The translations under genes and the position numbers were made by a program. From positions 3,975,001 to 4,039,000 of the forward strand of contig NZ_CP116339.1 in assembly GCF_028198165.1 (NCBI RefSeq): a stretch of 64,000 nt of DNA, given 5' to 3'. Positions 32,701 to 40,404 of this stretch are shown here, piece after piece (within the stretch, counting starts at the first letter, position 1; every line of letters begins with the position of its first letter). The stretch comes from Pseudoxanthomonas sp. JBR18 (GTDB lineage: Bacteria > Pseudomonadota > Gammaproteobacteria > Xanthomonadales > Xanthomonadaceae). Below the pieces are notes generated by a model, which was not told the origin of the DNA, searched no databases, and saw nothing but the letters and a program-made list of their open reading frames with translations.

Positions 32701-32942
32701 CGTCCGCCGCGGAAGCAGAAGCCGCGCAGCAGGCCGCCAAGCCTCAGCCGATCACGCCACCGGCCGGTTCGCTGTTCTTCGCTGCCGACGTGGCCACTCC
32801 GCGTTCGGTGACCCGCCACCTGTTTGAGCCTGCGTCTCCGTCGCAGCCCGCGCAGGTGCCGAGCGAAGCACACAACGACGATGCCCCCGCTGCCGGCGAT
32901 ACGGCAGGTGGCAGCGATTCGGAAAGCGAACGCAGCGCCTGA
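29736..32942 (+). CDS. rne: ribonuclease E
   Basis: A 1068-residue endoribonuclease for mRNA decay and rRNA/tRNA processing. The N-terminal half is the catalytic domain: S1 fold at about 37-120, 5' sensor around 120-175, and DNase I-like site with D301 ([11 protein letters not shown]) and D344 (LVVIDFIDM). The zinc link is C402-PR-C405. From about residue 520 on the sequence is disordered and rich in Arg, Gln, Pro and Ala, with an arginine patch near 796-815 ([15 protein letters not shown]) likely to bind RNA and a long Ala/Pro/Glu tail. This noncatalytic part normally scaffolds the degradosome and varies between lineages. Confidence 0.96.
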   Translation: MKRMLINATQAEELRVAIVDGQTLYDIDIEQPSKEQKKSNIYKGRITRLEPSLEAAFVDYGAERHGFLPLKEISRDYFQAGVDHHKAGLRELLREGQEVVVQVDKDERGNKGAALTTFISLAGRYMVLMPNSPTAGGVSRRIEGDDRAALKAAMDALTIPDDMGVIIRTAGVGRDAEELQWDLDYLLSVWKAVAEAALAKPAPFLIYQESRLIVRALRDYLRSDVGEILVDTEELYATAQEFMQQVMPHNLRKLKHYTDDIPLFNRFQIESQIEGAYERNVRLPSGGSIVVDQTEALTAIDVNSARATKGGDIEETAFHTNCEAAEEVARQLRLRDLGGLVVIDFIDMASNKHQREVENRLQNSLKYDRARVQLGRISRFGLMEMSRQRLRPSLGESSQIVCPRCDGHGRMRSVESLSLSIIRVAEEHAMKDNTGQVLVQAPLEIANYLLNEKRGALREIEQRHGSPIIIVADEQLHTPHYEVTRLRENELGEESSKPSYQRGTPRKLPVHALTKAQLNIPAAPAVTTVKHAQPAPVRQEREAPAPVEPTPAPVAPAPQPVVAPGGVVGWLKRVFGAASAPAPASPTTPARGNDSRQGRAERGNGNAPQQRRDANRGQGGNGRGGQNGQQRRERGKDKDKDKEANQNNGGAQQPRNRGEQQGKPARQQPKAKQQEKQQDKSPSPAQANERGPKPQREPQQKTPEVQNEVNAAVAAAALVQGATVAQQDTAPQTAPAPEARSEAPEARKPREKKPQVEDTETLTPVVPEGQEATDEANAAQDTHEANEAESGDENGTPRRRRGRRGGRRRRRGNGEGNGAPHDQHDADADQAGDEEPVVIASSSQPEFDFDDAEPATPAPAPSAQPASAPVTAAAAAVVAVADATPEPKFEQNQDAAEAAPQASSEPAAPPAPQVMTPAAVAVAVASEVAPAEEIAPLVVEETPATAAFAEADTPSDATPAPVEPVVATAAETVDAAGQPDLLVAAEVAPSAAEAEAAQQAAKPQPITPPAGSLFFAADVATPRSVTRHLFEPASPSQPAQVPSEAHNDDAPAAGDTAGGSDSESERSA

Positions 32943-32970
32943 TCGGCGCTGCACACCGGCGCGTGCTGGG

Positions 32971-33618
32971 TCAGACCACGCGCGCCGGATCCACCAGGCC
33001 GTACTGCGCGGCCAGGCGGGCCAGCGACACGGTGTCCTGGACGTTGACCTTCTGGAACAACCGCGACTTGTGCGTGTTGACCGTCTTGGGGCTAAGGCTG
33101 AGACGCCGCGCGATGTCTTCCTGTCGCAGGCCCTGGATGAGCAGCATGGCCACTTCCAGCTCACGCGGGGACAGCGCATCGAATGGTGACCCCGCCGTGT
33201 CCACACTGGACAACGCCAAGTTCTGCGCCACGCTGGAGCCCAGATAACGACGCCCGCGCGAAACCTCCCGCACGGCGCGCACCAGCTCTGCGGCGTCCCC
33301 ACCCTTGCCCACATAGCCCGAGGCTCCCGCCTCGAGCAGCCGCTTGGGCAACGGACCGTCCTCCAGCACCGAGACGATCACCACGCGCGTGCCATAGTCG
33401 CCGCGCACGATGCGCTCGGTGACATCCAGCCCGCTCAGGCCCGGCAGATGCAGGTCGCACAACACGACATCGGGCTTGAGCTTGCGGATCTCCGGCAGCG
33501 CGTCTTCGCCATTCTCGGCTTCGCCAACGACGTCCATATCGTCCTGTCCGGACAAGATCATCTTCAGACCGGTCCTGACCAACGCATGGTCATCGACCAG
33601 GAATACCCGGATCATCAT
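32971..33618 (-). CDS. NarL/FixJ-family response regulator
   Basis: A 215-residue two-component regulator. The receiver domain has D9 and D10, the phosphoacceptor D55 (VVLCDLHLPG) and K105. The C-terminal LuxR-type helix-turn-helix reads LSPRELEVAMLLIQGLRQEDIA with a typical recognition helix (SPKTVNTHKSRLFQKV). This is the UvrY/GacA size class. AAGG touches the first ATG; the second ATG (33615) is also possible. No sensor kinase is adjacent: upstream the sequence runs into foreign IS material, so the original neighbour may have been displaced. Confidence 0.9.
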   Translation of the reverse strand: MMIRVFLVDDHALVRTGLKMILSGQDDMDVVGEAENGEDALPEIRKLKPDVVLCDLHLPGLSGLDVTERIVRGDYGTRVVIVSVLEDGPLPKRLLEAGASGYVGKGGDAAELVRAVREVSRGRRYLGSSVAQNLALSSVDTAGSPFDALSPRELEVAMLLIQGLRQEDIARRLSLSPKTVNTHKSRLFQKVNVQDTVSLARLAAQYGLVDPARVV

Positions 33619-33811
33619 CCTTGCTTCCCCTTGTGCAAGACATCATCCTCTCCCCGCCTGCCAGACTAAACGTCGCCATCACGCGGAGCAAGCCGACCGC
33701 CTCGCGCCATGGACGATGCAAGGGCGCTGCCGGCCTCAGCTTCCCGGGGAACCCTCCGCAGTGGCCGATGATCCGTTCTTCGCTGGACTGCTTACTCATA
33801 TCCAATCTCAT

Positions 33812-34143
33812 TGACCCACCCCCGGATAACTGGGCGTACGAGGCAGGTGTAGAGCTGGACTTTTCTCGCCGTGGCACGCCGACGGACAACGCGATGGTGG
33901 AAAGCTTCAACGGCCGGCTGCGGCAGGAGTGTCTGAACGAACATTGGTTCTTGTCGTTGGCCGATGCGCGGAGCAAAATCGAAGCGTGGCGGCGCTTCTA
34001 TAACGAGGAGCGTCCCCACAGTGCACTGGCATGGAAAACCCCTGCGGAATTCGCCCGAGAACACCGGTCCCAAGCGAATTCCCAGGTGCCGGAGAAGGTC
34101 GGAATCTCTACCGGCTGATGGCCCTGCGATCGGGGGTGGGTCA
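33812..34143 (+). mobile_element. internally deleted IS3-family (IS407-like) element keeping both ends
   Basis: A 332-base remnant that begins TGACCCACCCCCGG and ends CGGGGGTGGGTCA, the inverted terminal repeats. Nothing remains between the left repeat and the last third of the transposase. The retained frame encodes the C-terminal part of the DDE transposase, from WAYEAGVELDFSRRGT, including the catalytic Glu in AMVESFNGRL. Bases 33881-34143 are identical to the other copy (38378-38640, inverted). The 50 bases before that differ at seven sites, all synonymous. No target-site duplication is visible. Confidence 0.85.
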
Positions 34144-34149
34144 AGGTGT

Positions 34150-35691
34150 CTACCTTCGAAGTGGACGAGTGAGGCCACTGGGTTTGCTCAAGCCTTCGAG
34201 CAATGCCTTTGCTTCCATCAAAGTGTCGCCCGCCTCAACCGCAACCTCGATTGGAAGCACAGCAACCACCGGACTGGTCAGATTCGCCGCATGAATCTCT
34301 ACATGAAGCGCCGCTTTCCTTGATTGGTTGCTACCGAACCATACAAGCTCGAACTCAAAGGACTCAGGTGATGAACGATGCCGCCACTGCTGACACGTCA
34401 GCTCGGTGGAAGGCCGAGGGTCATCTGGTCGCTCGCCGGCTCGCCAGTAAAACGAATCGATCTCCCGGGCTGCCGGCATCATAGGCAGCCTGTTCAGATG
34501 AGCGGAGAAGAGAGGCTCGTGCCTCTGGATACTTCCAGCTAAAGATGCGAAATGGTCCAATGAACTAAAGGCTTTAACCTTCTTCCAAGAACCCTTTGGG
34601 GGAGCCGGAGGCCGCGGCAACTCCAAATCCGGGCCGCGAATCTCCACCTTCAACTCGACTCCACCCTCAAACCCCAGTGGCACGGGCTCCTCTTCCTCTT
34701 TGGGAAGCTTGATCAGCAAACCGCCGCCGCGCATCGAAAACGTGACGCGCACATCCTCCGCTGGGCGCGCTCCGTCGTTACGCAATTTCAAGATGATTCT
34801 CGGCGCAGGCTGGCAACGCTCAAGCTTCTGATGAAGTTCTTTGAAGTATTCCTCACAGGTCGACAGCCATTGCGGATACGCTTCCTCCTGATACGACAGG
34901 ATCTCGTTTTCCGACGCGGGAACAAATTCCTCATGCCCGAGGTATGCCGCTAGGCCTGGCATTCCTGGAGCAGCACTGCGAGTGGAACTTTCGCGGGGTC
35001 CAAAGTCAGTTTCCATCGGGTAGCGTCGCTTAAGCAATTCCAGGAGCGCATCGGACTCTGAATCACTTAAGGGTTCAAAGCTTTCACAGTTAAAGCGCCA
35101 AGGCGTGGCTTCTGCCTCAATGACACATGCGGGTTCGCTTTTCTTGAGCTGCTCGATTTCGCCCTCGAGCGCTTTTAACTTCTTCCGGTCCTCATCAGCC
35201 TCAGCCGGTAGCAGCCAGTCGGGCGGAACGCGATGGAATGCCACCCCTACCCGGCGTGCGCTCAGTAGGACACCATTATCATTGGACAGAAGCTTCACTT
35301 GCTGGTCGGCGAAGGCCACAGCTTGCGTCAGTGCTGACACTGTTCCGACGATCGCGTCGTCAGCTTGCGAGTAGTCGAGGCCGCCGCTAAGGCCAGCGTC
35401 CGGCCGGAACTCGTCGCCCGAAACCATAGTCACTGACGGCACTCGACCTTCGGACAGATCAACTACTGACGTCTCAAGAAGTCGGCCAATCAGGCTGTTG
35501 ATGATGCGAGCTCGCTTAGCCAGGCGGCCCTGCCCCCCTTTGTGCCTGTCGACTTCACGAAGCACCGGAGCGATCAGAACCAACGTGATTGAATCAACGC
35601 CTGGAAATTCATCCTTCCAAGGAAGTTCGTTGAGCTGACGGCACTGCATCAGCACATTGGTGTCAGGAACGAGATAAATATTTATGGACAC
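34150..35691 (-). CDS. PIN-domain protein with a large uncharacterised C-terminal region
   Basis: A 513-residue protein. Residues 5-160 read as a PIN ribonuclease domain with the full acidic set: D10 (LVPDTNVLM), E46 (VLREVDRHK), D111/D112 (SQADDAIVG) and D138 (LLSNDNGVLL). A short charged coiled coil (about 166-187) follows. The remaining 320 residues match nothing I know. A stretch near 320-375 (RIILKLRNDGARPAEDVRV) looks like a beta-sandwich adhesion or CARDB-like module. The stop codon lies only six bases outside the IS end, so the extreme C-terminus may have been changed by that insertion. It is divergent from the HExxH gene. A nuclease role in defence is inference. Confidence 0.7.
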   Translation of the reverse strand: MSINIYLVPDTNVLMQCRQLNELPWKDEFPGVDSITLVLIAPVLREVDRHKGGQGRLAKRARIINSLIGRLLETSVVDLSEGRVPSVTMVSGDEFRPDAGLSGGLDYSQADDAIVGTVSALTQAVAFADQQVKLLSNDNGVLLSARRVGVAFHRVPPDWLLPAEADEDRKKLKALEGEIEQLKKSEPACVIEAEATPWRFNCESFEPLSDSESDALLELLKRRYPMETDFGPRESSTRSAAPGMPGLAAYLGHEEFVPASENEILSYQEEAYPQWLSTCEEYFKELHQKLERCQPAPRIILKLRNDGARPAEDVRVTFSMRGGGLLIKLPKEEEEPVPLGFEGGVELKVEIRGPDLELPRPPAPPKGSWKKVKAFSSLDHFASLAGSIQRHEPLFSAHLNRLPMMPAAREIDSFYWRAGERPDDPRPSTELTCQQWRHRSSPESFEFELVWFGSNQSRKAALHVEIHAANLTSPVVAVLPIEVAVEAGDTLMEAKALLEGLSKPSGLTRPLRR

Positions 35692-35809
35692 TTGACCTTT
35701 ACCTCCTTTGGTCGGTTAATCGTAAGGCGGTCGATTCCAAAGCACACCAAGACCCGCTGACAGACCGCGCCCTACGCCCATAAGCCGACCCTTCCAGCAT
35801 CCGAGCATC

Positions 35810-36865
35810 ATGACCGATCAACTGCCCCTTTCGACCGTTCCGACGAACCTGAGCTTGGCTCTCATGAACTTCCCGGATGACCAGGAGTTCATCCAGAAGT
35901 TCAGTGACGAGATGTCAGTCGCGATAGTCGATTGCGGCCGCTTCCTTGACCTCGAACGCCTTGCCGGCGTCACCGTCGGATATGACTTCGACGCGGCCCT
36001 AGCGTCTGTTGACCTGGGTTACGAGTCGGGGATTGCAACGCAATACACGAACAACGGTGACGTGGTCGCGGTCGCGAAGGCAATGAACGTGCTGCGGGAT
36101 GGCAAGGTCATGTCGCACGTGGTCTACAACGCAAACGTCATCGTTGCGCTCGTAGATCCAACCAACGAGTATCACTTGGACGCCCTGCATATCATCGCCC
36201 ACGAGTTCGGACATGTGGCAGAACTGAAGTGGAGGGACGAAGCCATGCCTGGCTTGATGCTGACCAGGCCAGAGGGCGAATGGGTAGACGTAACGCTCTT
36301 GCAGACCATCTTGACGGCCTGGGAGGAATACGCCGCCTGCCGGATGACAGGGACAATTGGAGACCGTCAAGCATTGAAGCTTCGCTACGCGGCAGAGTTG
36401 GATAGGGCAGCGGGCTACTCGTTGGCCCGCGCCCAAGAGCAGATCAAGCAATATCGAACTCACGGAGATGTCAACCGCCTTCTGATTAACGCTGGCGAGC
36501 CCATCGCCATGCCCTTTAAGATGGCCGGCTACCTCTTAGGACACTTGGACGCTATCGACGCGCCGGACCTTCTTGAGGACCTGTGCCCCGTCTACGCTAA
36601 TTCCCACCTCGTAGCGCTGATGTCCGAGCTTAGAAAGGCGCTGCGAAACGTTTGGAGTGAACGTGATGCAGGAAAGGGCATCGGAGTATTCGATCCGCTG
36701 AAATCACTGATTCTCCAAGCCTACTCAGCGGCTGGAATCGACCTCGCCCCCGGTAGCAATGGCCATGGCTACTATGTCAGCGTGCCATGCACCGCCGAGA
36801 CCATGCCCAATGGCGAAGCAGACATGGCCATCGTCCTCCTTCGAAGAAAGCTCGGGCTAGACTAA
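35810..36865 (+). CDS. HExxH-motif metalloprotease-like protein
   Basis: A 351-residue soluble protein. The zinc-protease motif HEFGH is at residues 131-135 within a hydrophobic helix (ALHIIAHEFGHVAEL). A likely third ligand is E172 or E173 in TAWEEYAACRMTG. No signal peptide, so it should be cytoplasmic. The N-terminal 120 residues, with alternating strands (GYDFDAALASVDLGYE), probably form a substrate-binding part. I do not recognise a named family beyond the general gluzincin-like pattern. The gene starts 118 bases from the divergent PIN gene and is followed 77 bases on by the serine protease gene, so the two proteases may be an operon. Confidence 0.65.
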   Translation: MTDQLPLSTVPTNLSLALMNFPDDQEFIQKFSDEMSVAIVDCGRFLDLERLAGVTVGYDFDAALASVDLGYESGIATQYTNNGDVVAVAKAMNVLRDGKVMSHVVYNANVIVALVDPTNEYHLDALHIIAHEFGHVAELKWRDEAMPGLMLTRPEGEWVDVTLLQTILTAWEEYAACRMTGTIGDRQALKLRYAAELDRAAGYSLARAQEQIKQYRTHGDVNRLLINAGEPIAMPFKMAGYLLGHLDAIDAPDLLEDLCPVYANSHLVALMSELRKALRNVWSERDAGKGIGVFDPLKSLILQAYSAAGIDLAPGSNGHGYYVSVPCTAETMPNGEADMAIVLLRRKLGLD

Positions 36866-36942
36866 GAACGAAGGCGCCATATACGGCAATACGCCTTTGC
36901 TACATAAAATACTTATAGAACCACCAACGAATAGGAATTAGA

Positions 36943-37902
36943 TTGCGAAAGAAAGAGTTCAAGGCGTACGCTTTAGGCGGAGACGGGGCCAAAGAGCTCA
37001 TTCGCTACCAGAAGATACTTCCGGAAATATCTGAACAGGCGCATGAATCCGTCGTGGTCCTTAAGCGGGAAACCCAGTCAAAGGGCGATGAGCAGATAGG
37101 CTCCGGTATTCTGATAAGAACCGGCGATAGATTATTTTTGGCCACAGCACAGCACGTTTTGTCTAACTGGTTTCAGCCGAACACCCCTCATACGATTAGG
37201 CTATCCACAAGCTTCGGGATATTCAAATTAGCAGGATCCGCGTGGATAGCAGCCTATGACCACCCAATAGGAAAGGAGAAGCTGATTCTTGACACAGCCG
37301 TTCTTGAGATCACGGGAGAACTGCTCACCGTTGGCTTGGAAAAATCTCTCGGCGAGATAGAAATTACATCAAACAGCCACGACGATCTCTACGTGATGGC
37401 GGGCTACCCATTAAAACTGACCACCGCTCCCATTTTAAATTCAACAATCTATGGACTATCTATAATCCCCACAGCACTCTATGGATCTAGACGCATATCG
37501 GGTCAAATGGCTAGTGTCCAAATCGGTGACAGTATAATTGACGACGCTTCGCTAGCATTTGTCTACTATGGCATGAAGTTCGAAAATAATACCCTAAGTG
37601 AGATGCCGAGCATTCGGGGCATAAGTGGAGGGGCAGTATTCAGAGTTCTTAACTGCCCATTAGACGTCGACTCCGAAATCCCGGAAAAGCTGCAACTATC
37701 GATCGCTGGAATACTCATTGAAACCGCTTCTAGAATAAATGATCAACCGCCCCTTATGATTGCGACAAACATTTTAGTAGTCTCAGAAATGATAAAATCG
37801 CTTGCATCCGAAGCGGCGAGATTTTCTTGGGAGTCGAAGCAAATTGGCAGACCGATTTCAGCCGCACCTTATCCACTGTCTATCATTCCTGACGAAATAT
37901 AG
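36943..37902 (+). CDS. trypsin-like serine protease
   Basis: A 319-residue protein with a readable chymotrypsin-fold triad: H71 (FLATAQHVLSNW), D117 (LILDTAVLEI) and S228 (IRGISGGAVFRV). Conserved GSG-I-L-I precedes the His, as in family S1/DegP-like proteases. No signal peptide and no PDZ domain, so it is probably an intracellular protease. The start is a TTG with AGGAA five bases upstream; no ATG gives a comparable N-terminus. Codon use is strikingly AT-rich compared with core genes, a sign of recent transfer. Proteases of this type act as effectors in several bacterial conflict systems; such a role here is inference. Confidence 0.72.
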   Translation: MRKKEFKAYALGGDGAKELIRYQKILPEISEQAHESVVVLKRETQSKGDEQIGSGILIRTGDRLFLATAQHVLSNWFQPNTPHTIRLSTSFGIFKLAGSAWIAAYDHPIGKEKLILDTAVLEITGELLTVGLEKSLGEIEITSNSHDDLYVMAGYPLKLTTAPILNSTIYGLSIIPTALYGSRRISGQMASVQIGDSIIDDASLAFVYYGMKFENNTLSEMPSIRGISGGAVFRVLNCPLDVDSEIPEKLQLSIAGILIETASRINDQPPLMIATNILVVSEMIKSLASEAARFSWESKQIGRPISAAPYPLSIIPDEI

Positions 37903-38052
37903 AGTATGCGAATAGAAACGACCGCGCCGCGACTCGTTCCCGTTGTGCTGCACTGCGCAATGAAGCACAAATCTGGATGGTGTAACTTAATTCCGTGACG
38001 CACGGCCGGATTCGAGCGTGCAATCGATCACCTCTGCCTTCAGGATGAAGTT

Positions 38053-38523
38053 ATGGTCAATAAAGTGATTTTCGTTGCCTTCGCGATTGAAGACGTCGCA
38101 ATTCGAGACATGATCAAAAGACAGTCACTTAACACCAAGTCCCCTTTCGAATATATCGATATGTCAGTCAAGGACGCATACGACGACGAGTGGAAGAAGA
38201 AGGTCCGCACCAGAATTCTGCGATCGGATGGCGTCCTTGCAATCGCGACGAAGAACTCGCTGAAATCCACAGGGCAGAAATGGGAAATCCAGTGCGCGAA
38301 GGACGAGGGCGTTCCAGTCAAGGGAATTTGGGCTTACAAGGACGACGGCACTGTCTTGCCTGGTGTGAGCACGATGGTGACCCACCCCCGATCGCAGGGC
38401 CATCAGCCGGTAGAGATTCCGACCTTCTCCGGCACCTGGGAATTCGCTTGGGACCGGTGTTCTCGGGCGAATTCCGCAGGGGTTTTCCATGCCAGTGCAC
38501 TGTGGGGACGCTCCTCGTTATAG
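38053..38523 (+). pseudogene. TIR-like (MTH538/DUF1863, ThsB-type) protein truncated by an IS
   Basis: The first 108 residues match the TIR-like domain of the ThsB class: VIFVAFAIEDVAIRDMI, then NTKSPFEYIDMSVKDAYDDE, ILRSDGVLAIATKNS and KWEIQCAKDEGVPVKGIW. Proteins of this domain make NAD-derived signals in Thoeris defence. At base 38378 the frame enters the terminal repeat of an IS, and the last 48 residues are read from IS DNA, so the native C-terminus is missing. AGGA seven bases upstream supports the start. No ThsA-like partner (SIR2 or other NAD-sensing effector) is in the window. Confidence 0.75.
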
Positions 38524-39254
38524 AAGCGCCGCCACGCTTCGATTTTGCTCCGCGCATCGGCCAACGACAAGAACCAATGTTCGTTCAGACACTCCTGCCG
38601 CAGCCGGCCGTTGAAGCTTTCCACCATCGCGTTGTCCGTCGGTGTGCCACGGCGGGAAAAATCCAGCTCAACGCCAGCCTCATACGCCCAACGGTCGAGC
38701 ACCTTGCCAGCAAATTCACTGCCGTTATCCACCTTGATCGCTTCCGGCTTGCCGCGTTGAACAACCAGGCGCGTCACCGCTTCAGCCACGTCGTCAGCAC
38801 GCAGGGACTGATCGACGACGATCTCCAGACACTCGTGCGTGAAGTGATCCAGCACCGGCAACAGCCGGAACCGACGGCCGTCGAACAATGCGTCACTCAC
38901 AAAGTCCATTCCCCACAGCGTGTTGGGTGCGGTCGCAATTTTGATCGGCTGCCTGCGACGACTGCTTCGGCTGCGACGCGGCCGGCAATGCCTTAAAGAC
39001 AGGCCTTCTTCCTTGTAGATGCGATGCACGCGCTTGTGGTTATCGCGCCACCCCTCCCGGCGCAGCATCACCAGCACCCGCTCGCAACCATAGTGGATGC
39101 GCGTCTGCGTGATCTTGCGCATCCGCAAGCGGATGGCGCTACAGTCGCGCGCTTTGGCCTTGTACGAAAACGCTGAGCGCGACATCGCCACGATCCGCAG
39201 CGCACGCCGTTCGCTCACCCCAAAGCGCTCTCTCAAACGGGCAACCCAGCTGCA
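38378..39254 (-). mobile_element. 3' part of an IS3-family (IS407-like) element, fused to an integrase remnant
   Basis: The element begins at its transposase-end terminal repeat TGACCCACCCCCG (38378-38390) and contains the orfB transposase through codon 38403. At about 39254 it stops abruptly inside integrase sequence. orfA and the other terminal repeat are gone, so it could not transpose by itself. It lies in opposite orientation to the copy at 33812. Confidence 0.82.
38403..39254 (-). pseudogene. IS3-family OrfB transposase, N-terminus replaced by integrase sequence
   Basis: Most of an OrfB transposase: helix-turn-helix-like RERFGVSERRALRIVAMSRSA, then the rve/DDE core. In the numbering of the fused frame (38403-39758, 451 residues), the triad is D285 (LWGMDFVSDA), D344 (IKVDNGSEF) and E380 (AMVESFNGRL), with 35 residues between the last two, as required for the DD(35)E family. 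It is read as one open frame with the upstream integrase fragment, giving a chimera; without OrfA, transposition is unlikely. Confidence 0.8.
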
Positions 39255-40130
39255 GTCCTTGCCGATCTCGGCCAGATATCGGCTAAACGCTTTCGTGATC
39301 CAGTTCCCCTGCCCGTTCATGGCATCTGCTTTGGCCTGCGGAAACAAGCGCTTGTGGCCAGTAGTTTTTCGGCTTTCCACCCAGTCCCAAAATCCAAGCG
39401 CCAGCAGCTCGGGATGGATCGGCACCGTGCGCAAGCTGACTTCGGTTTTGACCTTCTGGTGCTCTCCCTCGTCCGAAATCCGGATGCAAGGGAGATTGTC
39501 TTCCTTAAATACATCGGCCACCAGCAACTGCCCGACCTCAGAGGCTCTGGCACCTGTGTAGAGGCCAATAAGCGCTGCCCAGCGGGCGTTCGGAGAAAGC
39601 CTTGGGAAGCTGACCGGCGAGAAAATCGCCTGAATCTGCTCTCGGTCGTAGGCCTTGAAGCCGAGCTTCCGTCGTGCCCGCTTCTCACGAAGTGAATAGC
39701 TCACATGCCCAGACGCCGGGTTGTCGCCCTTGGGTAGTAGCCTGAGGCAATTGCCCAATCGAAAAACCCACCCTTCCCGCCCACATAGCTTTGCTTGTTC
39801 ATCAGGGTCGGGGTGGAAGCACCCTTATCGCGCAAGTGCTGAAACCAATGCGCCAGATCGGTCCGTGTGACGCTGTGGAGCTTGGTCTCGGTTCCAAGAC
39901 ATGTCTTTCTTGCAAAGCCTATCCACACGTCGATCCCTCAACACGTCGAAGGCCTGAGCATAGCCTGAGGCAAGCATCAAAGCGCGCAATCGCGCGCTAG
40001 GCAGTTCTTTCGTGTGGAGGGTGTGCTTGATGACCTTGCGACCCAAGACCGATTGCAGATCAATGGGAACGCGTTGGCGGAAGGAGCAGTGACCGGAGGA
40101 GGATCGGATGAGGTGGTGGGGGATGCGCAT
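39255..40130 (-). pseudogene. phage-type tyrosine integrase, frameshifted and 3'-truncated
   Basis: Starts at 40130 with HHLIRSSSGHCSFRQRVP, the short N-terminal domain of tRNA-targeting integrases. The core-binding part (STPTLMNKQSYVGGKGGFFD) is in a second frame, between about 39925 and 39750. The catalytic part returns to the first frame, with the first arginine in GLYTGARASEVGQL (R71 of the fused frame). The remaining catalytic residues, including the nucleophilic tyrosine, are lost where the IS begins. Two compensating frameshifts plus the truncation make it inactive. It lies 85 bases past the tRNA-Ser 3' end in the same orientation, the normal place for such an integrase. Confidence 0.85.
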
Positions 40131-40215
40131 CGGGAGATGTGTCCCGATTTGTGTCCTGCCCCAGACCTCAATTTCTCGCCAAAATCAAATGTAAATCATT
40201 GATTTATATAGATAA

Positions 40216-40305
40216 TGGCGGAGAGAGTGGGATTCGAACCCACGGAAGGTTTGACCCTTCGCCGGTTTTCAAGACCGGTGCCTTAAACCGCTCGGCCATC
40301 TCTCC
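40216..40305 (-). tRNA. tRNA-Ser (anticodon UGA)
   Basis: A 90-base tRNA on the minus strand. Acceptor stem GGAGAGA (from 40305) pairs with TCTCTCC near 40220-40226; the discriminator is G and CCA is encoded at 40216-40218. The T-arm GGTTCGAATCC and a long variable arm are present. The anticodon loop CTTGAAA gives UGA. Its 3' end borders the genomic island and is the presumed attachment site. Confidence 0.95.
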
Positions 40306-40404
40306 GAAGTGCATGCCGGCAGGCCCGGCAGCAAAGCGCCCGGCGCGGGGCCGGGCGCGTATTCTCGCACGTGCGCGGGGCGGCGGGTACCGCCCCGGGG
40401 CGGG

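Larger units (their letters stand above)
33812..40215. mobile_element. degraded genomic island at tRNA-Ser(UGA)
   Basis: The segment between the response regulator and tRNA-Ser holds foreign-looking genes: PIN protein, HExxH protein, serine protease and TIR-like protein. They are bounded by two IS3-family remnants in opposite orientation and end in a broken tyrosine integrase just past the tRNA 3' end. Parts, especially 36.9-38.3 kb, are visibly richer in A and T than the surrounding core genes. I could not find a duplicate of the tRNA 3' end at the left side, so the left boundary is approximate. Confidence 0.7.

Noticed and set aside
33619-33811. Left attachment site (copy of the tRNA-Ser 3' end) at the island's left edge
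   Set aside because: I compared this stretch with the tRNA 3' half and saw no matching segment; no gene is evident in it either.
34144-38377. A working composite transposon
   Set aside because: Both IS copies lack essential parts and no target-site duplications are visible at the outer ends.
38053-38523. A complete Thoeris system
   Set aside because: Only the TIR-like (ThsB-type) part is seen, it is truncated, and there is no ThsA-like gene.
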